Source: Heligmosomoides polygyrus polygyrus
Taxonomy: Eukaryota > Nematoda > Chromadorea > Rhabditida > Heligmosomidae
Direction: 5' to 3'
NCBI GenBank assembly: GCA_947396885.1
Contig: OX377206.1
Coordinates: 3,995,634 to 4,059,633, forward strand
Length of the DNA: 64,000 bases
Shown here: piece by piece, positions 44,600 through 55,399 of the stretch
How the letters are laid out: each line of letters begins with the position of its first letter
How positions within the stretch are numbered: the first letter of the stretch is position 1
The notes under the pieces: model-generated
Told to the model about the DNA's origin: nothing
Database searches by the model: none
Seen by the model: only the letters and a program-made list of their open reading frames with translations
Made by a program: the position numbers and the translations under genes

Positions 44600-44925
44600 G
44601 CTTGTCTTCCCGCCATATTTATAGAATCTACTCGACTGGCCGAGACAAGAAGACACCAAAGTTGTCGAAAATTAGGTGGGCCAGCCACATAATGCGCTTC
44701 GCAGACACCCGCTGGACGAGAGCCGTCACCGACACCAGGACGCCCACCAACGCGTTGTTCGGACTTCTTTGTGAAAGCCCTGAACGACCGATATGACGCT
44801 CTTCGTGTCCCTCGAGCGAGGAGGATCCATTGGAGCACTCTGGCACGCGACAGGGACGAATGGAGACGCTGCTGGCGCCCGCTCGAGCAAATCGATGATC
44901 AACAGGACGACAGGTGATACAGGAC
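44600..44925 (+). pseudogene. RTE LINE C-terminus, frameshifted
   Basis: The plus strand reads [20 protein letters not shown], then after a frameshift [40 protein letters not shown] and [10 protein letters not shown], then a stop. This is the C-terminal signature of nematode RTE-type reverse-transcriptase proteins. It sits in the spacer of arm pair 3. Confidence 0.8.
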
Positions 44926-44989
44926 GGATGATACTCGTAATCAATTAGATCTCAGTGCCACTATGCAGTCGTCTTCATGTAGGCGAGTC

Positions 44990-45354
44990 CTTTCTGGTGA
45001 CCTTTGCTATTCGACGTAGAGAGCTTTAGTTGATCGTGGCGGGCCTTTTTCAGAAAGTGCAAAAATGCTGCGTTACAGGGGAGTCGAACCGAAAAGCACC
45101 ACATCTCACCACGCCGCTCCTCTATCCCCTGCGCCACCACCGCTCGGCGGCCAGCGTAGTTTCCACCTTACTTGAGCTGGCTTTCTTGTGATTGGCCCGC
45201 TCTGCATGCATCGAGACGGCAAGGATGGCAAACTGGAAATAGTCCATAACTCCGTTCACAGATGCGTTTAGCAGAATTTGAACACATATTTGGGATCAGC
45301 GTTCGAAGCAGCATCCCGTGATGTACATTCCATCTCAAAGTGCCATGGTCACCT
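44990..45354 (-). repeat. Inverted arm with tRNA-like promoter, pair 3 right
   Basis: Contains GGGGAGTCGAACCGAAAAGC (inverted B box) and TCCCCTGCGCCACCACCG (inverted A box), and ends GCCATGGTCACCT, the mirror of the left arm start. Confidence 0.7.
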
Positions 45355-45640
45355 TTTCTGGCCTTCATGTCTCGGATGTATGCGTGCATTTGTTGTGCGA
45401 TGCCATAGCTACCACAGCTGATTAATCGCTTGTCCACGCAATTACCTGAAATTCCCTGAGGACTTGCAGACTGAATCTGAAGTCAGAAAAATATCGTGGA
45501 GAAGTCGAAAAACTTTGCACGTAATATCACAAGGTTCACGTACTTCTTGTTCACACACTGCTTCATACATATAATTGGTGATTCAGGTGATGCCTGAAGG
45601 CAGATGTTGTAAGAACCAGAGCCTTCTGCTTGCCATTTAT

Positions 45641-45786
45641 GAACTAGTCGTCAATGTTGCCTACACGGCGGAGGCGGAAATGCGCAAGCCATTCACAACC
45701 AATCAAAGCACGGAGCGAACGCATCCGATTTTATGGCACGCCCGTTCGATGTGACCTGATTGGTCTGACGCGTCACCCTCCTTATG
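45641..45786. mobile_element. MITE family D, copy 4, right end lost
   Basis: Left end GAACTAGTCGTCAATGTTGC, core AACCAATCAAAGC with CTGATTGGTC. The right TIR is missing. Confidence 0.6.
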
Positions 45787-45889
45787 ATAATTCACATTTT
45801 TCGTATAAGATCACCTACGAACTTCTTTAGTTTATGAAGACAGCTTGAAAAACATCTGTTGTCATAAATATTCATCCAATACAATGAGA

Positions 45890-46070
45890 TCTGCTATAAT
45901 AACCATCACCATCATACTTAATTTAACACATAAACATCTGAATAACAATAACAATTAACCACATTGTCATAATTTAGAGCACATCTTGCTATAATAACAA
46001 CCATTATTATATTTAATTTAGCACATAAACATCTGAATAACAATAACAATTAACCACATCATAATTTAGA
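45890..46070 (+). repeat. Tandem duplication, about 95-bp unit
   Basis: ACATCTGAATAACAATAACA occurs twice, 95 bp apart, within an AT-rich tract just beyond the stop codon of the next gene. Confidence 0.7.
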
Positions 46071-46111
46071 CCACACCCCCCTCCCCTCACCCTAACGACA
46101 CTGTCATCTGT

Positions 46112-49100
46112 CTAGTTCATAGGTTCGTTCGCCTTTTCTTTTCCTTCGATCGGTGTCTCCTCGTTAGCAGGCTGCGTTCCAGCCGGAGAACCATCAGCTG
46201 CACCTTCGACATGCTCTTCTGGAGCCGAGTCGGTCGAATCGGTGAGCACGGCATCAGGCGGAGGACCGTCGGTGCGGCTGGAGTCCGACGACGGAGACGA
46301 GAAACAGTCGAAGCAAGCCGGCGTGACGTGGAGGTGTCTCATACCACGACGTGAAAGCCTCGAACCGCGTCTGTATCTGTAGGGACTGAACGTCGGACGA
46401 GAGAAGACCGGGCGGAACGTTCTACGCTCAGCGTTGTCACGGTGCGCATCGTCGTCGCTCTCCGGATCCGACGGCGGACGCGGAGCAAGGTACGGCTGCG
46501 ACAACGACATGTTCAGCTCCCGCATCTGGCGAAGGATACTGGCTGCCACCTCCGGGTCCCTCGCGTAGTAGCCGCCGGGAACAGGACGGTTGGGCAGAAG
46601 CAAAGACGACGAATCCGGTGGGGATTCGAGCGATCGCGCTCGACGCAGCACCGTGACGGACCCCATCACCCTGAAAAAACGTGGATTCAGCACAATATGG
46701 TAGGATGTATATGTAGCCCAAAGGCTGCATGAGGTTGTACCAAATCAATGTAGGCTTTCGGACTGCAACGCTTTCCTGAGCTTTTGGAAGCAAAAGCCTG
46801 TCGCGGTGATCGACTGAGCTATGCCCTTGTAGAACAGTTTAATTTGTTACCCGACGTCTAGCGCTTGTTCACAGTCCGCGACGGGAGGTACGGCTGAGTC
46901 GCTCATGCAAACCATACGAATCGATTAGCGCCGACCGAAAGCCTGGGGAAAATTGATATGTACTCTTTGCCCGCACAACCTCTTGCTCCTGTCGTGGACT
47001 ATTAACAGGCTCTTAGGCCTTTGCCATACCATCGCTCACCCCGAGCGACGCCTAATGATAGGCTCCCATATCGATCGGGTGGCGCGATGGGATCGATGTG
47101 GGTGCATATTATTAGGCGTCGCTCGGAGTGAGCGATGGTATGACAAAGGTCTTAGGCCACGTTTATACTTCGACGCCGACGACGTGACGCCACGTATTGT
47201 GACCACATTGATCGGGGGACGCGATCGATCTATTTGCCCACTATGCATGCCGTCGCGTCGCTTGGCGACGGAAGTATAAACGGGGCCTTAGACTTCAATA
47301 GCCAAACGACGCGTCGTCAAAAAAGCTGCTGATATCGATCACTTGCGCTGAGGAATCAATACTGATAGCCTCCCTATGACGTCGCGCCGTCAGGAAATCC
47401 CGCCATAGGTTACTTGAATGGGCCCAATGGGAGTTAGAAGGTGCACTGCAGTGATAGCGACTTACTCCTATTTCTTACTAAAATTTCATATTCCGACGGA
47501 ATCTTATAGCTAGGGAAGACTGCGCCAATGAAAGCACAACTTGCTGTGCTACTGTACATTGGATAAATCCACTCCTAGTAGGGGTGACCCCCCCCCCCCT
47601 TACTCACATTGAGCCCTTGAGTAGGTTGCTGTTTTAACCCTTATGGGATTATTTTCGTCTGTTATTAGAAAATACGAGGATTTCCCACGCTTGTAAGTTC
47701 TAAGTTTGAATGACCATAACAGTGTTCGAGACAAAGCTTCTAAACAGGACGAAAGACTTGAACGTTTGGCTCATAGATGCTAAAGAAAGCCACTTAAGGT
47801 TTTACATTTCAAGATATTTGGGGTGTTGCAGCTTATGAGCTCTTAGAATGCATTTTTGACATCTTTTTGGGCGTGACTAAATCGCCCGCTTGCAAACTTC
47901 ATCGGAAACCCGACAAATAACAATATGCACATGTTCTATAGTGAGGTTACTCTACTGTTAAACTTCCAAGAAATTCCTTCCTAGAGTAGTGTTCAGATGT
48001 CGATCACCATTTCCTCTGACAATTTCCAAGATTCATGCCATTGCGTGCCACAAGAATGGAGTTCAGTGATTTCCACTCTTGTGAAAACCGGCTTAAAATT
48101 GTTCGTATCGTTTAACAGGCACATTAGAAGTCTTATAACCGTTCAAAACTACATATTGCTCTTGATGTAGGTTCCTTTAGTGGCTTATTCAGTCTTGAGA
48201 AGAACTTGAAAAAGGCGGGAAAATCGAAGTAGCAAAACACGCCCTTCTGCGACAACCTACATATGACTCCTACCGACTAGGAAAGATGCTAAGGGTGCCC
48301 TGTGATAACCTCTAAATATGATGCCTCCTCAACACTGATGAGAACTAAGGACAACGAATTGAGGAATGTTTTGGGAGTGCGAAATCCAGTCTAGGCCATC
48401 CCTGGGCCTGATCATAGTTATCCACGGGAGCGACAGGAGCGACCAATCCGCCCGCGCAAAGAATACCTATCGATTTTGATCGGCGAACCCTCAACGTTAA
48501 TCAATTCGCACTCTTTGCACGAGTGACCTAGCCGCTCCCGTGGCTCTCGTCGCTGACTATGAACAGCACCTATCCTATTCAGGGCTGCACCTGCGAATGG
48601 ATGAACAGGGTATATAGTGGAAGGAGCATCCTAGGTTTTTACTATAGTTGTGACTGTTCGACTATTCGCGAATTCGAAACTTCCTAGTTCTCGAATACTC
48701 GATTTCGAACGGAAATGGAACATCAGGAAGCTTCGAGTTTTCGAAAACCAGGAATTATTCGAATAATTATTCGAATAGTCGAATAAGAACAATAGTTTCT
48801 AACCGCGTGTGCAGAGAACAACTTATATCGTGCTTCAGAAGGAACGTCCCAACTGCAGTGGAGCTTCTATAAAAGCTTTGAATTCTTAAAAGCTCGAGAA
48901 GTGGATTCAGCACGACTCTGAATATATAGAACACAAAACGTGGAACATTTGTTGAGTCAAAAACTGATACAAAACAAGTTAAGTATAATAGGTTACAGAG
49001 GAAGCTGGCATTTTTAAGAGCAAAAGCAGAACAAAAAATTTATCACACCAGAAAGTCATGCAGAATCAGTTAGCACAAAAGATTACAGCCCAGGTTGGCT

Positions 49101-50382
49101 TTTTTAAAAATTGGCAAAAGTGACTTCTTCCTTAGTTTGTATAAAGTAGAAGCTGCCTTTTTTTCAAAGCGATTTAGTGTTTTGTTTGCTGAAAAGAAGA
49201 ATATTTTCTAGCAAAAACGTCATACAGTAAAAAGCTTGAATAAAACATTGGACCGATTATTGAAAATAAGAACGTCTCATGAGAATTTCTTTGTTCAATT
49301 TCTTTACTTTTTGTGGTAATGCCAGCAACAATGTGCTACTCCTTACCCAGCCATTTATTGTAGAGTACTCTTGAAGTAAGATATGACGCTTTAAGCATCG
49401 AGGCTAGAAACCTGAGATCTATCTTAATCGGGGGGGGGGGGGGGGGGGCGGTGCACTGCACTCTAACTCCAATCTGACTTCGACGTTAAACTATACAAAG
49501 ACAACACGGTAAATTATCTTATGAATAGACAATCCCCTAAGCGGGATACTTCACCGTGGGTGCGTTCGGCTCGCTTTTCTGGCGGTGCCCCCCCCCCCCC
49601 CCCGCACTAGGATAGATCCGAAGGGCACTAGTTGAAAGCTCCGACTCCACCGACACGACTTCGGTCGAAAAAAATTCGCCTAAACTTCGTCTAGGGGTTT
49701 GGTTACTTGGGGTGCTGATCACGAATTTGACATCCGTTTTTCACGATTCGGTCGGAGACCACCCATGTCGTTAACGAGGGTGGTCCAGGCAGGGTCACCG
49801 ATGTCACTGAAATTTCGCCTAGGGGGGTTATTTGGGTTGCTGGTCACGAATCTCACATCCGTTTTTCGTTTTACGCTGGAGTTTGGGCGAAATCGGTGCC
49901 CATTACCTTAGTCACCCGTACCTTCCGTAACCAACCGTACTCCAGCGTAAAACGAAAAACGGATGTCAGATTCGTGATCAGCACCCGAAATAACCCCCTT
50001 AGAAGTTTCAGCGAAATCGGTGACCCTGCCTGGACCACCTTTGTTAACGGTATTGGTGGTCTCCTATCGAATCGTGAAAAACGGATGTCAGATTCGTGAT
50101 CAGCACCCCAAATAACCCCCCCCTAAACGAAGTTTCAGCGAAAAAATATTTTTTCGACCGAAGTCGTCGGTGGAGTCAGAACTTTTAACTAGTGCCATTC
50201 GAAGCCTGCATTAATCTGGGGCAACCTTATACCTGAGGAAATATGAAAAAGAAACATACTCGCCGTGCGGAGGCTTCGGTGGCGGAGGAAGAACGCCGTC
50301 TGGCAGGTTGTCGGGGCTGTCACTACTTTCCTTCATCTCCTGGCTCATCACGTCGTCGAACGATTCGGTTGATACGGTGATG
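46112..50382 (-). CDS. Pro/Ser/Arg-rich protein of unknown function, last two recognised exons
   Basis: Exon 50382-50260 (TTTCCAG acceptor, GTATGT donor, 123 bp) joins exon 46670-46112 (TTTTTTCAG acceptor, TAG stop) in phase across a 3.6-kb intron. The first reads ITVSTESFDDVMSQEMKESS and ends PDGVLPPPPKPPHGE. The second reads MGSVTVLRRARSLESPPDSS, contains YYARDPEVAASILRQMRELN (probable helix), then SDPESDDDAHRDNAERRTF, an Arg/Tyr/Ser-rich middle (SPYRYRRGSRLSRRGMRH) and an acidic, Ala/Pro-rich tail ending KANEPMN. It looks largely disordered, possibly an intracellular tail or scaffold. I recognise no domain. Upstream exons with a start codon were not found. The intron carries two MITEs and two fold-back elements. 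Confidence 0.65.
47016..47151. mobile_element. Harbinger-type MITE, family B, copy 2
   Basis: Ends GGCCTTTGCCATACCATCGC and GCGATGGTATGACAAAGGTC with TTA on both sides. Its right TTA (47152-47154) is also the left TTA of the next element. Confidence 0.82.
47155..47287. mobile_element. Harbinger-type MITE, family A, copy 3
   Basis: Ends GGCCACGTTTATACTTC and GAAGTATAAACGGGGCC, TTA flanks, 133 bp. Confidence 0.82.
47290..48400. other. Gene-free intronic sequence
   Basis: A C12 run lies at 47588-47599; nothing else is recognised. Confidence 0.4.
48403..48570. mobile_element. Inverted-repeat MITE-like element
   Basis: GATCATAGT and CCACGGGAGCG at left are mirrored by CGCTCCCGTGG and ACTATGAAC at right. 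Confidence 0.55.
48655..48800. repeat. TTCGAA-rich repeat, locus 3
   Basis: CGACTATTCGCGAATTCGAA and AATAATTATTCGAATAGTCG words, palindromic and AT-rich. Confidence 0.5.
49415..49620. mobile_element. Inverted-repeat element with homopolymer-G termini
   Basis: AGATCTATCTTAATC followed by G19 (49430-49448) at left faces C16 (49588-49603) followed by GCACTAGGATAGATCCG at right. The same CACTAGATAGATCCG end with a C14 run occurs alone at about 52330-52360. Confidence 0.6.
49624..50196. mobile_element. Fold-back element with about 280-bp arms
   Basis: Ends GGCACTAGTTGAAAGC and TTTTAACTAGTGCC. Each arm contains two diverged subunits with CACGAATTTGACATCCG and CACCCCAAATAACCCC type words. The centre is near 49910. 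Confidence 0.75.
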
Positions 50383-50589
50383 CTGGAAAGGCTGCGTAGG
50401 CATCACGGATTCTTATACGATAAGGCTCGAAGGAACCGAGACAAGAAGTGAAGAAGAAGAGCTGAAGTGGAGACACCACTCGAATCACCACCCAGGAGGA
50501 GCGACAGAAGCGAAATGAAGCCACCCGCGGACGGAAGGGAGCTGGATCTTGGATTTGGAATCGCGCCAAGACTATCCTAGCACTACACC

Positions 50590-50871
50590 ATGGATGTCAC
50601 TAAGACGAATTATTTACGATCAGAACCTTGTTTTTAGAATTGTTAATGATCACATGGATATTGGCAAAAATGAACTTTTCACCTTTTCCTCATTCGATGG
50701 AATCACGTGAGGGCACAATCTAAGAATTCAACCGCAAAGAATTCAAGAACCTCCTTTTTGGCTCGTGTTATTAAAACTTGGAATGAACCTCCAGCATTGA
50801 TTCCCAGTTCCTCACCCGGGACGTTTAATTACAAAGTGGAAAACGTTTTTAAGAAGAGAGCACATTTCTGA
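50590..50871 (+). pseudogene. CR1/jockey-like LINE C-terminal remnant
   Basis: In one plus frame YDQNLVFRIVNDHMDIGKNE, then in another NSRTSFLARVIKTWNEPPAL, then IPSSSPGTFNYKVENVFKKR ending AHF and a stop. The F-x-x-R-V-I-x-x-W-N-x-x-P block is the usual end of CR1/jockey-type reverse-transcriptase ORFs. Frameshifted and 5'-truncated. Confidence 0.65.
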
Positions 50872-50999
50872 GATCAACTACAAATTAGTTTTTAGGCCAA
50901 GTGAACGGTACTTTGCTTTAACATGTAATAGCTTTTTCAGTAAATGAATCAGGGAGTCTAAGAAAAGAAGCGTTGTTCACTTTATTCAAACCATGGGAA

Positions 51000-51180
51000 C
51001 AATTCGGGGGTCGAGCGTTCTACCCCCTCGACCCCTTGGCCCGCCCACCCCCCAACCAATGGGCTTGCTCGAGAGTCCAGTGGCTGCCTTTCGAGACAGT
51101 GGAGACGCAGACATTTGCCACTCCTCTGTTTAAAGGGCGGGGGGTAGAACGCCACTCCGCCCTGAAATCGCTCTATAGAA
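51000..51180 (+). repeat. Repeat shared with the region upstream of the H2A remnant
   Basis: GTGGAGACGCAGACATTTGC, CTCTGTTTAAAGGGCGGGG and GTAGAACGCCACTCCGCC recur with few changes at 62103-62177. A partial inverted match (GCGTTCTACCCC) lies at about 51013. Confidence 0.7.
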
Positions 51181-51659
51181 AAGAGGTCTTGGATGGAAAA
51201 GAGTTAGAAGACGAGGGAGCCTCTGTCTGCTGTCTTTGAAGGTTGAAATCATCTGACCTTTTGCCACGTTTTATGCTAAACTGATTTGAATCACTTTTTT
51301 TGCTCAACAAATTTCCACGTTCTGATATTGATAATTTTCAAAAAGCCGACTTTCGATGTATCCTTTTGTACTAAACTGACTTTGTATCACGTTTTGGCTA
51401 ACAAATGTTCTATGATCTATCCGGTTAGAGCTTTGAGTTACCTAAGGGATTCAAAAACTGGTGTGCATATGTTTCTAGCCATAAATTTCGGCTAAATTTA
51501 GTTATTCTATTCACAGCTTTCGGATCCGTCCTGGTGGGGAGACGTGAGGGGGGACACCTCACTCTGCCTGATCGACCGCGGTAGCAAATTTGAAGGTGAA
51601 AGATTTTATTATATGAATACAACACACTAACCCAACCCATAAAGGGACAACTGCGAAAT

Positions 51660-52060
51660 TTCCTCTTCGGTTAACGCCATCAACCCTGCGTGGATATTCT
51701 TCTGTACCTCTAGTGACGTCTCGCGTCCTCACACCCTCCTCGCGATCGCGTTTAAGCTCCCCCGTGCAATCGATTCGGTCAGGTGTTCGCGGTGGAGCGC
51801 GGAAACTGCGCGCTGGCTCTCTGATACGCCCTTGTACGCCCTCAATAGCATCGCCGCCAAGCGGCTCGGGCGCAGTGGGTGGTGGTGGCGCTTCGGCGGG
51901 TGAGGTCGGGGGTTCGGTCCCCCTGCGTTGTCGCGTTTCGTTCCTGCATTTCAATTGATTATTTGATATTTGAGGGTTTTTGACGTCTACACAATTTGCT
52001 GGTGTTTTCTGCACATTTTTCACCTGTAGCGCAGAACCCACCCGGGACTCCTGAGCGATA
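51660..52060 (+). repeat. Single tRNA-like arm, no mate in the window
   Basis: CGGCTCGGGCGCAGTGGGTG (A-box-like), GGGGGTTCGGTCCCCCTGCG (B box), then TTTTTGACGTCTACACAAT, the same order as in the arms of pair 2. The 238-codon minus ORF across it is an artefact. Confidence 0.65.
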
Positions 52061-52471
52061 GAAGCAGTTTCCACACGAGCAGCTTGGATAGCACCCACCC
52101 TGGAGTCCTTCCCTATCCGTAGGAAGATTGGACGACATCGAGGCGCGTCTTCTGAATCCCGACGTTCAGAAACATTCAGAAACGCTCCCCAGCAGCGGAC
52201 GATCCAAACGCGCCGGACGCCTTGTCCAGCGTCGGCTCCACTGTGCGGTGCGCAAGCGCGCTCCACCGTGAACACCTGACCGAATCGATTCCACGGGAGG
52301 GGTTTTTTAAGCGCGATACCCTCCTTGCTCCCCCCCCCCCCCCACTAGATAGATCCGATTGCTCGATAAAGCCGAAATGGCTTATTGGGCCGTAGCGAAA
52401 TTAAGTTATTTGTATACCTCTACTTGTGTCAAAAAGATAATGCATTCATATGAAACGACACTTTATTTGGA

Positions 52472-52670
52472 TTATGACGCGAAGACGGGCAGCGTCGATA
52501 GATGGAAGTGCGCCAGCCAATCAGACCACATTGAAAGGGTGTGCCATTCAGAGACAGCCTGTGCAGTCGGTACCCTGATGGGCAAGCATGTGTTCACTCT
52601 GTGCTCTGCTTGGTTATTATTGGGCGCGTTTCCACCAATCAATGCTGCTCACCTTTGCGACATGTACCCT
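52472..52670. mobile_element. MITE with CCAAT core, copy 3 (family F), decayed
   Basis: GTGCGCCAGCCAATCAGACC at left and CAATGCTGCTCACCTTTGCG then ACATGTACCC at right. The left TIR is eroded. Confidence 0.6.
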
Positions 52671-52879
52671 TAGTTTCAATTCAGCGCTTACCAGGTCAAA
52701 GGGGCGGCCTTCGAATGAAAGTAGTCACATTCAAAAAGCGAAACCTTTTTTTGCTTTCAATTTTGTTCAGATGGACCCTCCTCAAACAGCAGAACCAAAA
52801 ATGCAACATTTCTTGGAATGACAACACAATTCTCATCCTTCTGAACAGACTGTTATTAAAAAAACTATTTTGAGGAGGG

Positions 52880-54010
52880 GAAAGCAAACTTTTAAGGTGT
52901 GTTACAAGATAAGATTATGTCATGCTTTCGTGCTTTCAAGTGCTTCTTGACTTGAGTGCACAGCATCAATCGAGTAAACAATGTCTCGTGCCGGATGAAC
53001 GCATGGCGCAGCCTTTTCGTGACACGTGGGGACATTTTTGGTGCTCCGCTGTTGTAAGTAGTCTCGAAAAAGCTTTCGCAGCTTGGATGATAAGAATTTT
53101 ATGGAGGTCCAAATAGTAGATCACTTTTAGCACATTTAGGGATAAAATCTAAAGAGAAGTTCTTAAGACAAATTTTTAAACCAAAAATTTTTCTTACAAA
53201 GTATCCAGTAGGGCTTGAAAACTCTGTTAATTTAAAGACGATTTTAACAACTTCGAACTCGGAAGTATTTAGACTTAAGTAAAAAGGTCTAGTCATCAGT
53301 AGACGTTTCACTAGAAATGAAAAATGTCCGGTTTAAACGTGGGGATTGATTTAAGATTTTAAGATTCAAGAAATAGTAAAGGTTCTTGCCCCTGAATTGA
53401 GTTTTTTGAGGCAAATCCACGTTTAAGATGAAGGGAAGCCACTCTGAGAGACCTAGAACCAACTTGTCCACTTATTGTGCGTTTTTGGATCGCTCTTTAC
53501 AAGAAACGGCTTGGATATCCCTTTAGAAAAAAGGTCTGAAACATAAACAATCCAACAAAAAATACGAGTAGGAAAGATATGAGGTTTACCGAGGTACGGC
53601 AGTGATTAACCGTCCGGTCTAAAAACAAGAATCATATTCGTAAGCAAGTACACTCGTACATGGAAAATCATTTTATACCATTTATTACATTAAGGACGAG
53701 AACAGTTGGTGACATTAATTTCAAGGACAGCTGCACATATTAGAGCACCTTCACACAAAAATGTTTAAATGAAGAACTTGTTTTCAATCGATTCTAGCGT
53801 TGGTGGTACATGTACGACAACAATGCGGTCTGCCAGTAACTCACCGGCGGGGCGGGATCATAGGTTGAACTGAAATCGATTTATCGATTGCACTTGTGAG
53901 GTGCATTTGCAGAACAAGTAAAACGTCTAATGGCGTCCTGTCTACAGAATACAATGCTTGAAATAGTCAACAAGTATTTTGAGATCAAACCAAACGGCAA
54001 CAACACAACG
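52880..54010. other. Gene-free
   Basis: No recognised repeat. An unplaced open stretch (NTMLEIVNKYFEIKPNGNN) lies just upstream of the candidate exon that follows. Confidence 0.35.
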
Positions 54011-54017
54011 TATTCAG

Positions 54018-54128
54018 TCACAATCGGCAGATATAAGCGTTAAGAGGGCTTTGAAGGGGCTCGAGGACGACGAAAAGTCAACAACTGAAGCTCTAAGTGA
54101 GATCCAGGCACAATCCGGAGGGAGGAAG
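54018..54128 (+). CDS. Candidate internal exon, unknown protein
   Basis: Exactly 37 codons between a TATTCAG acceptor and an AG/GTAGCT donor, phase 0 at both ends: SQSADISVKRALKGLEDDEK, then STTEALSEIQAQSGGRK. The sequence is highly charged and helical, as in a coiled coil. A downstream acceptor (TAATTCAG at 54190) would add LSNGGFHRPAQLSEPTHS and a stop after a 62-bp intron. No upstream exon was found. The overlapping 108-codon minus ORF is judged a shadow. Confidence 0.4.
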
Positions 54129-54249
54129 GTAGCTTCACACGGTATCTGCATCGCAGGTTGATGAGGCAGAGGGAAAATAGCTAATTCAGCTCTCAAATGG
54201 TGGATTCCATAGGCCAGCACAGCTTTCAGAGCCAACTCATTCCTGAAAT

Positions 54250-55140
54250 ACGACGTTATAGTGTTAGATGGAAAAGGATACGAAACCTTAGTTGGACGGC
54301 AACTACAAAATGAGAAAAAGTGAGATTGCAAGGTTGGCACTAGTGCACAAAGTATCCTTGCTACTGTCTAATGTTCAGCTCCAAGAGTCTGTGGTCCTAT
54401 CGTTTTCATTATAAACGTCTTGTATATGAAATTACTTTAAATTTATTCTATATTTCTCAGCTATTGATTAGTTCGATTAAGCGGTTACATGTTTCGATGA
54501 AGTTTGGGATCTATTATAGCCAGGAGCGGAGATAGCTGCATAGCTTTAACTAATCACCGCTTCCTCTATGTTTTGTTTAAAAGTACAAGTTACTGGATCT
54601 TGCATAAAAACCACCCCCGCGCAATTCGAATTGCCTTCCCGCGCGCGGGAATTTAAATCCATGTCGGCAGTGCACCAGGTCTTGACATTTGACTATGGGT
54701 AGACGGTGGCCTTATAACATTCCAGGAATGTTGAATGCGAAACAATCTATGAAGGATACTTCTTAGAACGAAAATGCAGTGCTAAATTATTCTGTTCACT
54801 TCTTTCTTTCAATATTGAGTTCTTAACAAAACATGGAAGGAAATTCGGGATGTGGGCCTTCTAGCGCCACACCCTAGACTTCCTACCCTTCCCCGTTCAT
54901 AGCGGCGAAAGAGGGTAACGTGATGGAGTATCTGGTTACTATTTCAAGTGGGAGACACGAGGTTTGAGGAACAGACTCCTTTTCGTTGTTCTAGTCCGAC
55001 AACTTGCTTCCGTCTTCTGATCCGTATTTTTGGAGATGTGGTATTTCCTTTTACTTTATTCTCTTCTTTTTCTTTTATTCCCCTACTTCCATGTCCGAGA
55101 TGTTCACAGCAGACTCCAACTTTTAAATAGACTTGAACAC
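54250..55140. other. Gene-free
   Basis: Nothing recognised. Confidence 0.35.
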
Positions 55141-55146
55141 TGTTGT

Positions 55147-55374
55147 CTATTCGTTGAGAATCCTGTAGGAGAAAAAATCTGACTTAATCCGTGACTTAGC
55201 AACCGCCATTCGAGGTTTAAGCTTTCCTCTTACGAATTTTGTCAGCACCCTATGAATGAAATCTTCCGGTTTCATTGATAAGTTATTGGAGAGAATTTTA
55301 CACATCATGGTAATGTCAGCAGTTTTCCTTCTGTTATTCAATGAGAAAGAAAAAACTGAGACCGCTGGGAACAA
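55147..55374 (-). pseudogene. LINE reverse-transcriptase tail fragment
   Basis: The minus strand reads KILSNNLSMKPEDFIHRVLT, KFVRGKLKPRMAVAKSRIKS, then DFFSYRILNE and a stop. The D-F-F-S-x-R-I/V-L-N block just before an expected W-N is typical of CR1-like LINE C-termini. Confidence 0.4.
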
Positions 55375-55399
55375 TTTGGAATCAAACCATTCATTTCAT

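Noticed and set aside
46437..46793. 118-codon minus-strand ORF and a plus-strand ORF in the same place
   Set aside because: Shadows of the real minus-strand exon 46112-46670, which has the splice acceptor and matching phase.
51559..52275. 238-codon minus-strand ORF
   Set aside because: It covers a tRNA-like arm (inverted A and B boxes), and the same words in pair 2 are not open. No protein family is recognised.
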